Of a DNA stretch of 64,000 nucleotides, positions 26,501 to 39,740 are shown one piece after another. Position 1 is the first letter of the stretch, and every line of letters begins with the position of its first letter. The notes beneath the pieces are model-generated. The model was not told the origin of the DNA, made no database searches, and saw only the letters and a list, made by a program, of their open reading frames with translations. The position numbers and the translations under genes are program-made. The stretch comes from Lotus japonicus (lineage: Eukaryota; Streptophyta; Magnoliopsida; Fabales; Fabaceae), in the NCBI RefSeq assembly GCF_012489685.1, contig NC_080045.1, positions 66,610,722 to 66,674,721 of the forward strand. The letters run 5' to 3'.

Positions 26501-29500
26501 GGAAATGACATTCCAAACTGTGAGGGAGCTCCATAAGGTTGAAAACCACGAAATGGAGAGTAACCAAACTGAGGCATCATGCCAAAGGAAGAACCAAAAC
26601 CAAAGGTTGGAGGTGAAGGTGCTTGATTAGTCATGTTTGGCTGAGAGTTAGTAGCAGGAGATGTAGAATTTCCCCGATAGTAGCAAACACTTGCATCATG
26701 ACCATATTTATGGCAGATCTGACACTGAACAGAAGATCGATCGCCGCCGCGTCCACGGTTGTTGTAACCGCCACGACCACCGCGTCCACGGTTGTTGTAA
26801 CCGCCGCGATCGCGATTGTCATCAGATCGAGAACAATCGTCGTCACGATCTTCATACGCACGATCATCAGATCCAGTGCGTGAAACGTAGTTGACTTCCG
26901 ACGAAGGAGGAGCAATCGCTACCGGTGGTGGTGCTTGTGGTGGCGCTGGCGACTGCGATGGCACAAGCGGTGGCGCCTGTGGTGTCGACTGCGGTGGCGC
27001 AGTCGCTTGAGCAAGAAACGCTGAAGGCGGTGAAGCTGCATGTTGACGTAGACGCAAACGATCCAAACGCGCTTCGTGCGCAATCACCATCGCTTCTGCT
27101 TGCGAGATCGAACACGGAAACTCGCGACTTGTCACGATAGTCATCAGATGACTATAATCCTCTGGAAGGCCATCAAAGATTGCCTCAAGATGTTCACGAT
27201 AGGTAACAGGATCACCAATGGAGATCAAAGCATTCACTATCGACTTGATCCGCTTCAGGTAATCAGAGGTGTTCTTCGATCCTTTGGTGATGGATCGTAA
27301 CTCAGATCTGAGTTGTGTAGACTGTGCGAGAGAGTGTGCATGGAAGAAATCCAGCACTGCTTCCCAGATTTGCCATGAATGTTGACAATTCACCACTGTA
27401 GGAAGCACAGATGGTGAAAGAGAAGAGAGAAGCCAGGTAAACAAAGCTGAATCCTGTTGTTCCCACACAAGAAAAGCAGGATTCTCCACTGAATTGGCTC
27501 GATCTTCATCAGAGAGAAAACGAGGAGGAATCTCAGGCTGATGAAGAAGAAAACTCTGTAATCTGTGAGTGCGCACGATTCCCTCTACATGCTGCTTCCA
27601 TGAGAGGAAATTCGAGTCGTCAAGCTTCAAGAGAAGCTTGTGAACCAGCGAGGTGGAACTCAACTGTGGAATCGCAACCGAAATCGGAGTCGGAGTTGGA
27701 ATCTGAGTCGGAGAAGCTCCTTCTGCCATTGAGACGAAGAAGAAAACGGTGGAATCAAAGAGAAAAATCCACTGGATCGTAGCTTGCTCTTGATACCATA
27801 ATAGAAAACTCTAACTGTATAACAGAATTGTAATATTGAATTATGAAAAGGTTGATATTACAGAAAGAGATCCAAGCTATATATATTGAGAGAAGAAGCT
27901 TGCGCAGCAAGCTATCATAAGGAAAAGCTTAGCTAACTAACTACTCTAACTGATTCTGTTATAGCTTGCCATGTCAGCAAGGCCATGTTGATACATATAC
28001 TCTAATATAAGGACACTATGGTTTCATTTGTCTTTGTAATGCCCCCCTCCCCCTAGTGGGAAAAGACTTTTGGTTGTTGTTAACTTATATAACTGTGCAT
28101 ACAGATTTGTGAGGATGTTCCCCAATATCTTGACTCTGATGTACCGGGGTTAGCAGAGCGCCCTATTAACATATTTCTTCCCAGATTATTTCAGGTGAAA
28201 TCCGTATTTCCATTTTTATGTTTGTTTTCTTTTGCTTTTTGTAGCTATATCCTCAAACTTTTTTTGTTTCAGTTTTTTCAATCACCTCACGCATCATTGA
28301 GAAAGCTGTCATTGGGTTCTGTAAATCAATACATAATGTTGATGCCTTCTGTAAGTGCTGTATGGGACTTTATCATTTCAGTTCTCTGATTATTAAATGT
28401 AATTGGAACTGATAGTAGTCTAAATTATTTTATGTAGGCCTTGTACATGTCCATGGATCAATATCTTCAAGGTCTTTTTGTACTTGCAAATGACCCTACT
28501 GCAGAAGTACGGAAATTGGTGAGTATTATTTGTATGCTTGTATTTGATTAACCAAAACAAAATTCTTTACTTAATTGCTGATTTACTTAATGCTCCCTTT
28601 CCAAATCCATCTTAGTTTTGTAGTTTTGAATTGCGTGTAGTAAGGGCTGGTCCCAAGATAAATCAACCCCTTGCTTTAGGCCCCGCTATTTTTGCTAAAA
28701 GAAATAGACCCCGCTGTTTCATTAGCCTTATAATAATTGTAACTATATAATAAACCATATAATATAATCTTTATTATATTAAAAATATATAAATATAAAT
28801 GACAACTCAGTTATAATTATATAGGATAATACGGTCTATACTTTAGGCCCCGGAATATTTTTCTCGTGAAAAATAGGCCTCATTTTATAGGTTATCCTCT
28901 CATAATTAGTAACTACTTCATTTTTCTTATTAATTGACTTTTTTTATCCTATTAATCCTAATTTTAAACTTATATTGCATTATTTATATCAAATCTACCA
29001 AAATATTGGCTAGTAACTACAACAGTCCACTAACATTAATCACCTATTATGATAGTTTTAAAAAAAACACCATGTCTCAAAATGTTCAAAAGATAAACTT
29101 AATATAATTGTTATAATTTCAATAATTTTTGTTAATTAGCTTACAAAGACCTCATTTTAAGGTTCACTTAATACCTAGATGTACGCTGTGCCAGCCCTAC
29201 TAGTAGTTGATGGCTTTGGTCTTTTAGCACTGCCCTCTGCTTGGTGTGTATTTATTGTGATGACTGGGGAGAGTCAAGATTTGACCCTCTTCACAAGCAA
29301 ACCCATTCCTCTGATTTATGATAGCATTTAACAGCAAGGAATTTGATGAAGTGCTACTCACTCGAATCAGTTATTACTATTTCTTATTAATGTTAGAGTC
29401 AATTGAAATAATCCTAGTTGCCACTGATGAACAGGTTTGTGCGGCATTCGTTCAGCTAATTGAAGTCCGTCCGTCTTTCTTAGAGGTGGGCTTCTTGCTA

Positions 29501-32500
29501 TTGTAATTTTTCAAGTTAATTGAATATGCTTGTTTTTTGGGAACATTGCACATTGAGATGGTTGATGTACCTTATTCATTCCACCACACTACACTTCATA
29601 CAGGTGTTTAATTGGTTAAGTAGAAAATTAGGAAGGTGGTCAATTTTAATGCGTTTCTTTCTGAATGCATAGCTATGTTTTACATTATTTTCTGCACATT
29701 CTATTATGTATAAATAAACTTTTAATATTCCACCTACTCAAACAAGCAAGCACATAGAAATTTTCTTATTTGCTTTATTTAAAATTAACTTTTTTCTAGC
29801 AGCTCCCTTTTATCTGATGCAATTGTTAATCACAATGCAGCCACATCTGAGGAATGTGATTGAATACATGTTACAAGTCAACAAGGACACAGATGATGAA
29901 GTGGCCCTTGAAGCCTGTGAATTTTGGTACTACTTGTTTAGGATGTTATTTTCTTAATTGTTACAACTATTAGCTGGAGCACATGGTGTAGCTTCTAGAG
30001 TTTGTTATGAATTACAAGGAAAGGAATAAACTTAACTATGTGCTTTTATTTGCTTTATATTTTGGGAAGTGGGGAGAGTGAGGGGGGTTCAGGGGGCTAT
30101 AATCTACTCTGATTTGAAATGTGATTCCTACAATGGTACAGTTTTTCAATTTCGAATCATGTTGTTATTAAAAGTCACGAAGTACCAATTTCAAATCATT
30201 TTTGTCCCCATATTTGGTATAGTAGACAGCCTGATGAATTATTCTGAAATCCAAGCCATACATTGTCCATCTATGTATGTTCATTTTTTACTTTGTCTAA
30301 TTGATGAATGGGGTAGCGTTTGTCTGGTCTTGTTTATGAATAAACAATTTCCTATTTCTGAAATCAGCACACTGATGCAATACGAGTTTGATATTTCTAC
30401 TATAATTTATCTAGGTGATGCTATTTGTTTTGTTAAATTCTGGGTGCTTTGCATCCTTTTCTTATGGAACTGCTATTGCAGGTCTGCGTATTGTGATGCC
30501 CAACTTCCACCTGAAAACTTAAGAGAATTCTTGCCTCGTCTTATTCCGGTAAACTTAATTGTCCATATATAATTGTTTTTATCATATGAGGTTTGTAATT
30601 TGAAATGTATCTGTAACATCTATGTAGGTATTGCTGTCAAACATGGCTTATGCAGATGATGATGAATCAGTTATTGAAGCTGAGGTTTGCTCTTGGATTG
30701 ATTAGTTTTTTAGATGGGTTACAATCAACTTTTGCTATTCTTGTTTTTATGGCTTCATTTGTTTTTTATTTTATTTTTCAGGAAGAAGGTTCTCAACCTG
30801 ATCGAGATCAGGTCTGATTGTTTTTTTGGTTGAGTTACTGGACTTTCTTTAGTTTGGGATATTTCTAATTTTATGGGTTTTTGTACTCCAGGATCTCAAA
30901 CCTCGATTTCATGTATCAAGGTTCCATGGATCAGATGAAGCAGAAGATGATGTATGTTGTATTTGCTCCATTGGTTGCTCATTCTAGTTATTTGATTGAT
31001 CATTTTGGCTATATGCTTTTCTGATCTAAGCTCAATTTTATCTTACATATTTACAGGATGATGATGTTGTCAATACGTGGAACTTACGGAAATGCAGTGC
31101 AGCTGCACTAGATATTTTATCGAATGTGTTTGGAGATGAGATCCTTCCTACGCTGATGCCCATTGTTGAGGTGATTACAGCATCTTCTTGTGGTCATTCT
31201 GGAATGAGGTTCAAATTATCATAATGGCCGGAGGATGAGTACCTCTTTGACTGGGGCTCTATCAACTCAAAACATTCTGTATACATGATGATAATGCATC
31301 AAACCTACGTGCATGTATATGAGACATCAAAGGCCATAACATTTTCTTTTGTTGGCTATTCCCAGTGCCAATATTATGTTGATTAGTGCTTCTAGAGAGT
31401 TACTTCTGGATGCATTATATTGTATGACACTAAATTCTCCTTAAGCTATTCTCCTTTTCTGGATATACTAAGTTTTTATGAATGTGTGCAGGCCAAGTTG
31501 TCGGCTGCTGGTGACGATGCTTGGAAAGAAAGGGAAGCTGCTGTTTTGGCTCTTGGTGCCATAGGCGAGGGTTGCATCAATGGTCTTTATCCTCATCTGG
31601 TGGAGGTATTATCTGTTTTTTGGTTCTGATGACTTCAATTTTAGTTCCGATGACTTTAATCCAAAACATATACCTTATTTACTGAGGGAAATGAATTTAA
31701 GTTGTTCTAAAATTTGATTAAACTAAGCTAGAACAAGTTCATAACTTCCTGTTTTATTTCAATGTTCTACTCTAGTCTTACTGTTAATTCATTCATGCTT
31801 CTTTCTTTTTTCCCTGACTAGATTATACTTGTTATTAAGGCCTTCTATGGAACCCAGCCATTGTGGATAATTTCTCTCTTTTAGTAGAGCTGCTCCTGTT
31901 TCAGAAAATATTTTAAGAAGTAATTTAAGAAGTAAAATATTTTTGTTTGTTTGGTTATGATATTTGCTCCTTATGCTCACACATTTGTCCGAAAGAATTT
32001 TTTTTATGTACATTCTCTTGTGGAGCCCTTATTTCTTGCTAATTAATCTGGAATATTAATCCGTTCATTATTCTGCTTTTATAGATTGTGGCATTTCTTA
32101 TCCCTCTTCTTGATGATAAGTTTCCTCTGATACGAAGTATTTCATGCTGGACACTATCTCGGTTTAGTAAGTTTATTGTTCAGGTATGAATGTGTTTTTT
32201 TCCCTCACCTGCAATTGGTCTATAAATTTCATTTATAGGCCTTAATGGGTTGCTTTGTATTAGGGTATTGGGCATCCCAAAGGCTATGAACAATTTGATA
32301 ATGTTCTTATGGGTCTTTTACGAAGAATTTTGGATGATAATAAACGCGTTCAAGAGGCAGCTTGTTCAGCTTTTGCAACACTAGAAGAGGTTCGGATTAC
32401 AATTTCTGTTAATTTTTATTCAATTACTTCATTTATTTCAAATTTATTTCAATCTCAAATTTGGTTTACTTATGACAGGAGGCTGCTGAAGAGTTGGCAC

Positions 32501-35500
32501 CACGTTTGGAAATCATATTAAAGCACCTAATGACTGCATTTGGAAAATATCAGGTGATTTCCTGACGTTGATAGTTGATACATGATCTTTCTTATGTTTC
32601 TCGGAAAATAATCATTAATTGGAAGAACAACGCCTCTTTATTCTTAATACTTTTTGTCATGTTTCTTCTCATCTATGTTTGCTTAGACATCTTTAAATAT
32701 TTCTCGGTAAATGAATTATCTGTTTGAAAACACTTCCTATTTATAGCTACTATATATTGTCATGTTTCTTCTCATCTCGTGTTTGCTCGGACATCTTTAA
32801 TTGTAGTTTTTTTTTCCTAAACTTTAGAGACGAAACCTCAGAATTGTATATGATGCTATTGGAACTCTAGCTGAAGCTGTTGGAGGAGAGCTGAACAAGG
32901 TATGTTTTTTTATAGTAATCCATTGTAGAACAATCAACTTATGGCTCCCAACCCATATTTCTTCCAGGTTATTTGTCATTATTTATTACCAAATATTCTC
33001 CCTTTTGTTTCAAGGACATTTCTATACCAACTATATCTCTCCTTGCTTTGCAGCCTGCTTATCTCGACATTCTCATGCCACCATTAATTCAGAAGTGGCA
33101 GCAACTTTCAAATTCAGACAAAGATCTTTTTCCGCTCCTGGAATGCTTTACATCTATTGCTCATGTATGAATACCAGTTTTTCTGATGTATTGTACTTGA
33201 AAAATGTTTCATCTTGTCTATGTTATTATTTACCTTTTTAAATATTTCTTGTAAATATGCATGTTTCAATGACTATGTTAGGAGACTTGTAACCTATTGT
33301 TTGTTTGATCAATCGATTCCCAGTTCTGACATGCGTCAATGAATAATTTGACTGTAATAAGTTTAAGATTATGAAATTGTTAACCTGGCAATGTGCGGTA
33401 TTTTCCTGATGGCGTTATTAGCACTATGCAAATGACACTTATCTTAACATCCTTCAAATTAGATTTCATTTGATATTGCTGATAATCCTATCTTAAAAGT
33501 ACCTGAACAATTATGAGCCCATTTTTATACAGCTTACGTGATGCCATTTATGTTGCTAAGTATTTGTTGAAAAATGGTCCACTTTGTTCTGATGGCTAGC
33601 ATTTTCTGTTGTAGTTCTTTGGCATGTTTTCTTACCATATCAGATTTTAGTACTATCAAAATGATATGGTTACCATTAGGATATCATTCTGGCTCTCATG
33701 TTATACTTGCATGTTTTTTTGGGAAACTATCTATATCATTTGGAATGCTTTATATTTGCTGTGTCTGTGCCATCCTATGCATTTTCATGCTCCTGATATG
33801 GAATTCGGGTGTTCAATTTGTAACAGGCATTGGGTACTGGATTTGCTCAATTTTCTCAACCTGTATTTAGGAGGTGCATGGATATAATCCAGACCCAACA
33901 AGTTGCTAAGGTGTTGATCACTTTTACTCAATTGCTCCTTTTAAATTTAGTTTACATCATGTCTTCATAGAAAGCTTTTAACTTTTTGGTTGTTTTCTAG
34001 GTGTTGCCTGTGATTTTATTTGGTACCCTCTTGGTGCTACATATTGTTTTCTTTTTGTAATATCACATTCAAATGAGAGCCTACTATGTGTTCTCATGAG
34101 TATATATAGTTTGAATGAACTGTCACGTTATTACTGTAAAGTGTAAACTTTTTGGTTGTTTCCTAGGTGTTGCCTGTGATTTTATTTAGTACCTGTTGGT
34201 GCTACATATTTTTTCCTTTTGTAATATCACATTCAAATGACAGCCTACTATGTGTTCTCATGAGTATACATAGTATGTATTAACTCTCATGTTGTTACTG
34301 TTAGAATGTGCTATTACCTCTTCTCTTTATGTTTATCGTTGATTGACCACTGAAGCACAACTAGTGCTGGGACTATATTAGATATTGATCCCTGCAATAC
34401 TATATGTTATTAGATGGGTTAGTGTTATGATGGTGTGCTGTGTCCATTACTATTTGTCTACCGCACTACCATTTTGTCTACAATCTATGTATATTTGAAT
34501 CTAAAGGACCCATTTCCTTTACCTTCCTTATTTATGATTAGTCTGACAGACTATTAGCAGTGGAGATTGATTTTAAGATTTTATCTTATTTTCTAACAAG
34601 TTGAGTGTGTATTTGATTACAGGCTGATCCAGCTGCAGCTGGGGTTCAGTACGACAAAGAGTTCATTGTATGCTCTCTTGATCTACTTTCTGGTCTAGCA
34701 GAGGGTCTTGGCAGTGGAATAGAGAGTTTGGTACTCATCCCTAACTTAAATTTCGAAATATGAAAACTTGCATTTCTGTTAGTTAATTACATTTCTTTTT
34801 CTTAGATATTATTTTCCTGAAGTATTTTCTTTTATTGAGCTCTAAAAAACTTCCATCAATTTATTTTCAAATTGATTGTGGCTGATCCTTTCCCCTAAAA
34901 GGAATACATTGTCTTCAATCTTTACCTTGCTTCCAAACCTATAGTTTTTGTTGTATGCATAAATCCTTGAAATAGACAGTAATTCTGTATCTTCTGAACT
35001 ATGCTGTTTAACATGCTGATATATGCTTGAGATTTGTTAAATCAGAATTTGTATGATTTCTTGAGGTTATTACTATTCTATAGGTTTCAGATTCTTCTTT
35101 GAGGGACCTACTTCTGCATAGTTGTATGGATGATGCTCCTGATGTTCGACAAAGTGCTTTTGCCTTAATTGGAGACCTTGCACGAGTAAGTTAAATTTAT
35201 AGCTGTGGACTATATAGTTATACTTGAGCCCCCATAGCTAGGACAGGATTATGGCCCTTATAGTCTACACAGGGTGTAGTAGGAAACAAGACATATGCTG
35301 ATCTACCTTGGTGTATGTTTGAACTTTGAAAGTGCCTTCCTTTTGGAGGGGTGGGATTGGGTGGAAGTATTTGGGAGTCTACACAAACGTGAATTTACAT
35401 TTTTGTGTAGGGGATTATTCTGTAGATTGTACCTTAGTTAATGATATTCTAACGATGGTAACTTGGCTAGGTCTGCCTGATTCATTTGCATCCTCGTCTG

Positions 35501-37376
35501 TCTGAATTTCTTGAAGCTGCAACCAAGCAACTGGTATGTATGTTCCTGGTATAAGCTTACATATGTTTGCATCTATAAAATAATTTTATTGATTTGCGGA
35601 GCTTGATGTACAGGAAATATCTAAGGTCAAGCAGGCTGTTTCAGTAGCAAATAATGCATGCTGGGCAATTGGAGAAATAGCAGTCAAGGTATGTTAATGT
35701 GCTACGTCACACCTAGTTTGATGTGTATGTGTTTGGATTTTTTTTTTACTTATTGTTTCTGATTATTAGTTTGAATAGCTTCTGGTAATAACTATTCCAC
35801 AATCCATGTCACAATTTATTCATTTTTATGTAGTATTTCATTTGTAAATTGAATTTTGAATTTCAGGTTCGTCAAGAAATTTCTCCCATTGTTTTAACTG
35901 TAATGTCAAGCCTGGTTCCAATTCTTCAACATGCAGAGGTTAGTCTCATCACACTAGTAGATTATAATTTTAGTCATGTTTGGTTTCTGATTGTCTTGCT
36001 GTACTTCACAGGCACTGAATAAGTCACTTGTAGAAAATTGTGCAATAACATTGGGGAGGCTTGCATGGGTCTCTCCGGACCTCGTATCACCACATATGGA
36101 GCATTTCATGCAACCTTGGTGCAGTGCTTTGTCAATGTAGGTTATGGAGAACGTAAAAAAATGAAACTGAACATTAATGTTATGTTTGTTTAGTTTGGTA
36201 ACTCTAGAACATAATAACTTTATAATGGAATCATAAGTTCAATTACATATATAATCTCGTTATATTTCATGTTTGATTGAGCGTAAAAAAATCAAATTGA
36301 ATATTTTTTACGATAATGATCATATAAAAGGATTGAACTTATGGGTGTCAAGGAATGAACCCTAGATCAGTTGGCCAGAGACTTCAATACTATGTCATAG
36401 ACCAGCTATCCCAAAAATCTAAACTGCTGGGTGAAGATTGCCTAGCTTTATAAGAATTACATTGACCATATCACTACTCTATGTGGGATCTCAATAGTAG
36501 TTCATATTTTCTTGTATTTAATATATTTCGGAACTCAGAATATAAAGTAGGGTAGACTAATTTTTGAACATCTTCACTTTACAATTGAGCTTGCTTTTAG
36601 ATGTCCACCGTTTCCTTGCTGGTTATCTTTTTTTATTAGATTTTCTCTTGATTGATCTTTGGCAGGATACGGGATGATATTGAGAAAGAGGATGCATTCA
36701 GAGGTCTTTGTGCTCTGGTATGCTCCTATTCACATAGTTGACAGTAAGCGTTTTACTCAGCAGATTGCTCAAGTAATTGGTGTTTTGCATTTGTTTTCAG
36801 GTCAAAGCTAATCCTTCTGGAGCTCTAAGCTCACTTGTTTACATGTGCAAAGCCATTGCAAGTTGGCATGTATGTTTCCCATCATCATCATCTTAAAAAT
36901 CAGAGCTGTTTAAGGTTTTTGTAATGTAACTTCTTTTATATCGATATCTGTAGGAAATAAGGACTGAAGAGTTACACAATGAAGTCTGTCAGGTTTTGCA
37001 TGGGTATAAACAGGTTAGTGTTGTTTCTCTGCTGAGCGTACATCTGCCTGAAGAATTACATGTTTAAGTTATAGCTGCAATTCTTTCATCATGAAAATGA
37101 AACTATAAATTGTGCAACAAACTTGCCGCCCTCTTAATAAAGTAATCCCATGTGGTCATTTGTAAGATAAGAGTGGTGTTAAACAGTGTTTCATTCTTTG
37201 TCTTGAATCCTGATTATGCCATGGAAATTTATATCAAGATGAATAAATGCTGTGAACTAACTGGTGCGGCATATTCCATGTTTATGTTTTAGATGTTGCG
37301 CAATGGAGCGTGGGACCAGTGTATGTCTGTTTTGGAGCCGCCAGTAAAAGAAAAGCTTTCAAAATATCAAGTGTAA
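20533..37376 (+). CDS. TRN1: Transportin-1 (importin beta-2, nuclear import receptor)
   Basis: Karyopherin-beta that imports PY-NLS cargoes such as RNA-binding proteins and is released by RanGTP. Exons: 20533-20712, 21241-21528, 28105-28194, 28273-28350, 28438-28518, 29435-29485, 29841-29926, 30482-30548, 30628-30684, 30782-30811, 30892-30951, 31057-31170, 31492-31605, 32085-32183, 32264-32389, 32479-32553, 32828-32899, 33054-33164, 33827-33910, 34623-34730, 35084-35185, 35471-35533, 35614-35688, 35867-35938, 36012-36136, 36666-36717, 36801-36869, 36954-37013, 37293-37376. They sum to 2673 nt, or 890 aa, the usual plant length. HEAT repeats run throughout. The acidic loop that couples Ran and cargo binding is visible ([14 protein letters not shown] to DEAEDDDDD, about residues 320-365). 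Intron 2 (6.6 kb) contains a whole copia element, and intron 5 a MITE. The coding sequence is intact. Confidence 0.97.
22085..22154 (+). other. G-rich tract with quadruplex potential in transportin intron 2
   Basis: Three runs of four or five G (GGGGTGGGGTGGGGG) are followed by GGAGGAGG and then an uninterrupted G run of about 16 at 22137-22152. On the transcribed RNA this could fold as a G-quadruplex. A homopolymer this long is also a common place for assembly error. Confidence 0.6.
22803..23011 (-). repeat. 3' LTR of the copia element
   Basis: 209 bp, matching base for base the LTR at 27799-28007 as far as read. It is bounded inside by the polypurine tract and outside by TAAGG. Confidence 0.95.
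23025..27729 (-). pseudogene. copia gag-pol polyprotein gene, single frameshift
   Basis: Starts [11 protein letters not shown] at 27729. A gag domain is followed by an RGG/GRGG-rich stretch encoded by a short tandem repeat (about 26745-26815) and a CX2CX4HX4C zinc knuckle ([14 protein letters not shown]). Protease has DSGATHH (near 26310). Integrase has the zinc-binding HSRLGHP...H region, DLWGPA, TDGGTEF and [10 protein letters not shown]. Reverse transcriptase has YVDDI (near 23985), and RNase H has DADWGSD and STEAEYRSL. Two open frames (27729-24847 and the frame ending at 23025) are offset by one base. The offset is explained by a 7-bp tandem duplication CAGAAGA at 24935-24948. Without the extra 7 bp the span is an exact multiple of three (1566 codons). 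No other break was found. As it stands, RT and RNase H would not be made in frame. Confidence 0.92.
27799..28007 (-). repeat. 5' LTR of the copia element
   Basis: 209 bp and the copy from which the element would be transcribed leftward. Followed on the inside by the primer-binding site and on the outside by TAAGG. Confidence 0.95.
28646..29204. mobile_element. Putative MITE in transportin intron 5
   Basis: Ends AGGGCTGG and CCAGCCCT form short terminal inverted repeats. Internally, ATTTTAGGCCCC/GGCCCCG-type words occur at both ends (28676 and 28845). Flanks GTGTAGTA and ACTAGTAG do not form a clean target duplication, so the superfamily is uncertain (hAT-like by its ends). Confidence 0.45.
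33980..34302 (+). repeat. Two-copy tandem repeat of about 166 bp in transportin intron 19
   Basis: The segment from AACTTTTTGGTTG through TGTTCTCATGAGTATA occurs at 33980 and again at 34146 with a few substitutions and small indels. It is intronic and non-coding. Confidence 0.85.
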
Positions 37377-38287
37377 TATAACTGTGTGACCTTTGGATAT
37401 CCACCGGCCTTGTTGGTTATTTGTGTGTTGTCAAGCAGTATTGGAGTCGTGATTCATTTTCAGAAGGAGCTTAGTCCCGGTTCGAGTTTTCAGTCAGGGC
37501 TATCAGTACTTACACAATTCGTTTGAGCTTGATGGTTACAGGCAGTTCCTCAAGCCTTCTAAATATCATTTGATGGTGTTTCCTATTAGAAAATGTACAG
37601 GGGAATGACTTTCAACCTTTGGAAATGCTTGATTCTTTTTTGTCTTCATTTTGTCGTCTCAGTTTTCCAATATTTTTAGTTGGAGTTATAATAGGTTGTG
37701 CCTTGGTTACCCAGTTTTGTACCACTAGAGAGAGAGAAATTGGGGGGGGGGGGGGGGTGATTCTGAGAACTTGAAGCTTCAAGCATGTTTTTTTTGTCAA
37801 GCATGTTGAGTTCTTACAGTGTAAGTTGTAATTTTATTTTTGTCCAAGTTTTACTTATTTGAAGCCATCTTAATTGTGTTGCCTTAGGCAGCATCATTTG
37901 AATTTTGATTTTGACTCAATAAATATTTAAACGTATGTATACTTCACTGACCATGTTTTTTGCATTCTGCCAAAACGAGATATATCTGCAATTGCTATAA
38001 ATACATCTAAAGTTTTATTTTGATTTTTCTACAAGTGCAATTTTTTACAATGTTACACAATCCTGTGTAATGTGACTTCTGTAGTTTATGTACTAAAGTA
38101 GGTTGATACTTTGATTTCTCGTGTAATTTATATCGTATTCAAATTCTTTTGATGTGCTGATAATATTTTGTTGTGTTAATTTAACAGTTTTATGTTACAT
38201 TTATAATGGAATAAAATTATGTGTACGAGGTTGTTTGGTAAATAATTGAATCATACATTCTTGATTCAAATCTAGTTAAATATTTTG

Positions 38288-38328
<41 letters not shown>

Positions 38329-38969
38329 TATACCCGACTTAGTAGTGACTCGACTAATTACTTGGTTGGGGTTGATTTAGAATGAGTTTATGCAAAGAGT
38401 TTACCAAAAGCGCTAATTACGTAAGCTTATTTAATAAACTAATTTAAATAAACGCAAAATAGCTTAGAAGTTTTTGAAAAATAAGTTATAGAGTTCAAAA
38501 GCTATTTTTACAAACGGTTATGTCATATGATAATGTTAAAAAAACTCTTTTCAACACGGTGTTTTGATGAGACATCTAAGTTTATCTAAGTTGAAAGCGA
38601 GAATGCTTACGATTTTAAAATAGATTATGCTCATAAAAAGAGATTTATGTAATGTATATTTACGTTGAAAAGTCACTAGATTTATTATTAACTTTTTAAA
38701 GTAACATAAAAGTTTTATTTTGGTTATGGTATTCTTTATATTTTAGTTATTCCTTTGTTCTTTCATATAAAGTTACCTTTTATTGAATATCACTTGCATC
38801 AGCCGAAAACTGATGGTTTGATGTGTTGATACTTGTCATTTCTACAGCTTAGCAACCTTCAAATAACATAACCATGCAATTGGTATCCTTAAGAAAGGTT
38901 GGTGTTGCTAGCACAAATTTGCATACATTGAGTAATGTTTAGTGGGAGACACATATATAACGTTGTGGA
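37377..38969. other. Transportin 3' UTR and convergent intergenic spacer
   Basis: Probably 3' UTR to about 37.9 kb, including a run of about 16 G at 37742-37757. Beyond it lie an (AT)n microsatellite at about 38291-38326 and AT-rich sequence with AAGCGCTAATTACGTAAGCTTATT-type words typical of decayed MITEs. No gene is seen. Confidence 0.5.
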
Positions 38970-39740
38970 TAGGGGTGGGAATAGGCTAGGCCTAGGTAGG
39001 CTTTGCTTAAATAGGCTTAGCCTGTTTAAAAATCTTAAGGCCTGAGCCTGGCCTATGGCCTATCAAAGGCTTTTTTTCGAGCCTGGTCTGGGCCTTCCGA
39101 AAGCCTGGCTTGGCCTGGCAGCCTGTTTAAAGACCCGTTTCACAACAAGAGTTTTACGTTTGTTAATAAATTTATCTGTAAAGAAGTTATCAAACTTATA
39201 AGCTAACGGGTTAAATTATACTAAAATAATATTTTCAACAATCAGACTTACAATATTATCAGCTAATAGGTCGTGATGAAACTAAACGAGATTATGTTGG
39301 TTTCTTAGAGTTGAAGAGTCAATTTAAAATCACACGCCATATTAAGATATTTAAATACGTCATATATTTATTTTTAAAAAGACTTATAACTTTGAATCGT
39401 TATATAAGTCAATTTGCTTAAATATACTAAAATCTCAATAAGTATATAATATCAAGATATTATTATAAATTTTTAATATATAGACATCATCAAGGGTAAA
39501 ATATATTTATACTTATCATATTTACAATTTACCAAAAAATACTAATCATATTTACTTAAATAGGCTAGCCTGTAAGGCTTACAAGGCTTGTTGAATGGCC
39601 TGAGCCTGGCCTTTTTAACTAAATAGGCTTTTCAAAAAGCCTAAGCCTTGGCTATTTACCAATTTGGTCTGGCCTGGCCTGGGCCTGTGGTAGGCTAGGC
39701 CATAGGCCCCTACGAACGGCCTGGCCTATTCCCACCCCTA
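38970..39740. mobile_element. hAT-type non-autonomous element (MITE) with 8-bp TSD
   Basis: 771 bp, with perfect terminal inverted repeats TAGGGGTGGGAATAGGC and a perfect 8-bp target duplication GTTGTGGA (38962-38969 and 39741-39748). TAGGG-type ends and 8-bp duplications define the hAT superfamily. The interior is rich in GGCCTGGCC/AGGCTTAGCC words and has no transposase. Its right-hand end reads into the last exon of the PP2A subunit gene and supplies that gene's last codons, stop and presumably 3' UTR. Confidence 0.92.

Larger units (their letters stand above)
22803..28007 (-). mobile_element. Ty1/copia LTR retrotransposon in transportin intron 2
   Basis: A complete 5205-bp element in reverse orientation to the host gene. 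LTRs of 209 bp (22803-23011 and 27799-28007) appear identical by eye, and the target duplication TAAGG lies at 22798-22802 and 28008-28012. The LTR ends are TA..TA rather than TG..CA. The primer site TGGTATCAAGAGC, adjoining the 5' LTR at 27798, resembles the complement of initiator tRNA-Met, and a purine tract GAGGGAGGA precedes the 3' LTR. Domain order is gag, protease, integrase, RT, RNase H, which defines copia. Identical LTRs imply recent insertion. Confidence 0.96.

Noticed and set aside
26623..26915. Several open frames overlapping the copia gag region on both strands
   Set aside because: They are shadows of the RGG-repeat coding sequence, caused by its short tandem repeats.
22798..28012. 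Transportin gene disrupted by the copia element
   Set aside because: The insertion is wholly intronic. Exons 2 and 3 join in phase and the protein is full length.
30069..30572. 167-codon open frame in transportin intron 7
   Set aside because: It is an intronic AT-rich frame that runs into exon 8 out of any gene context, with no recognisable domain.
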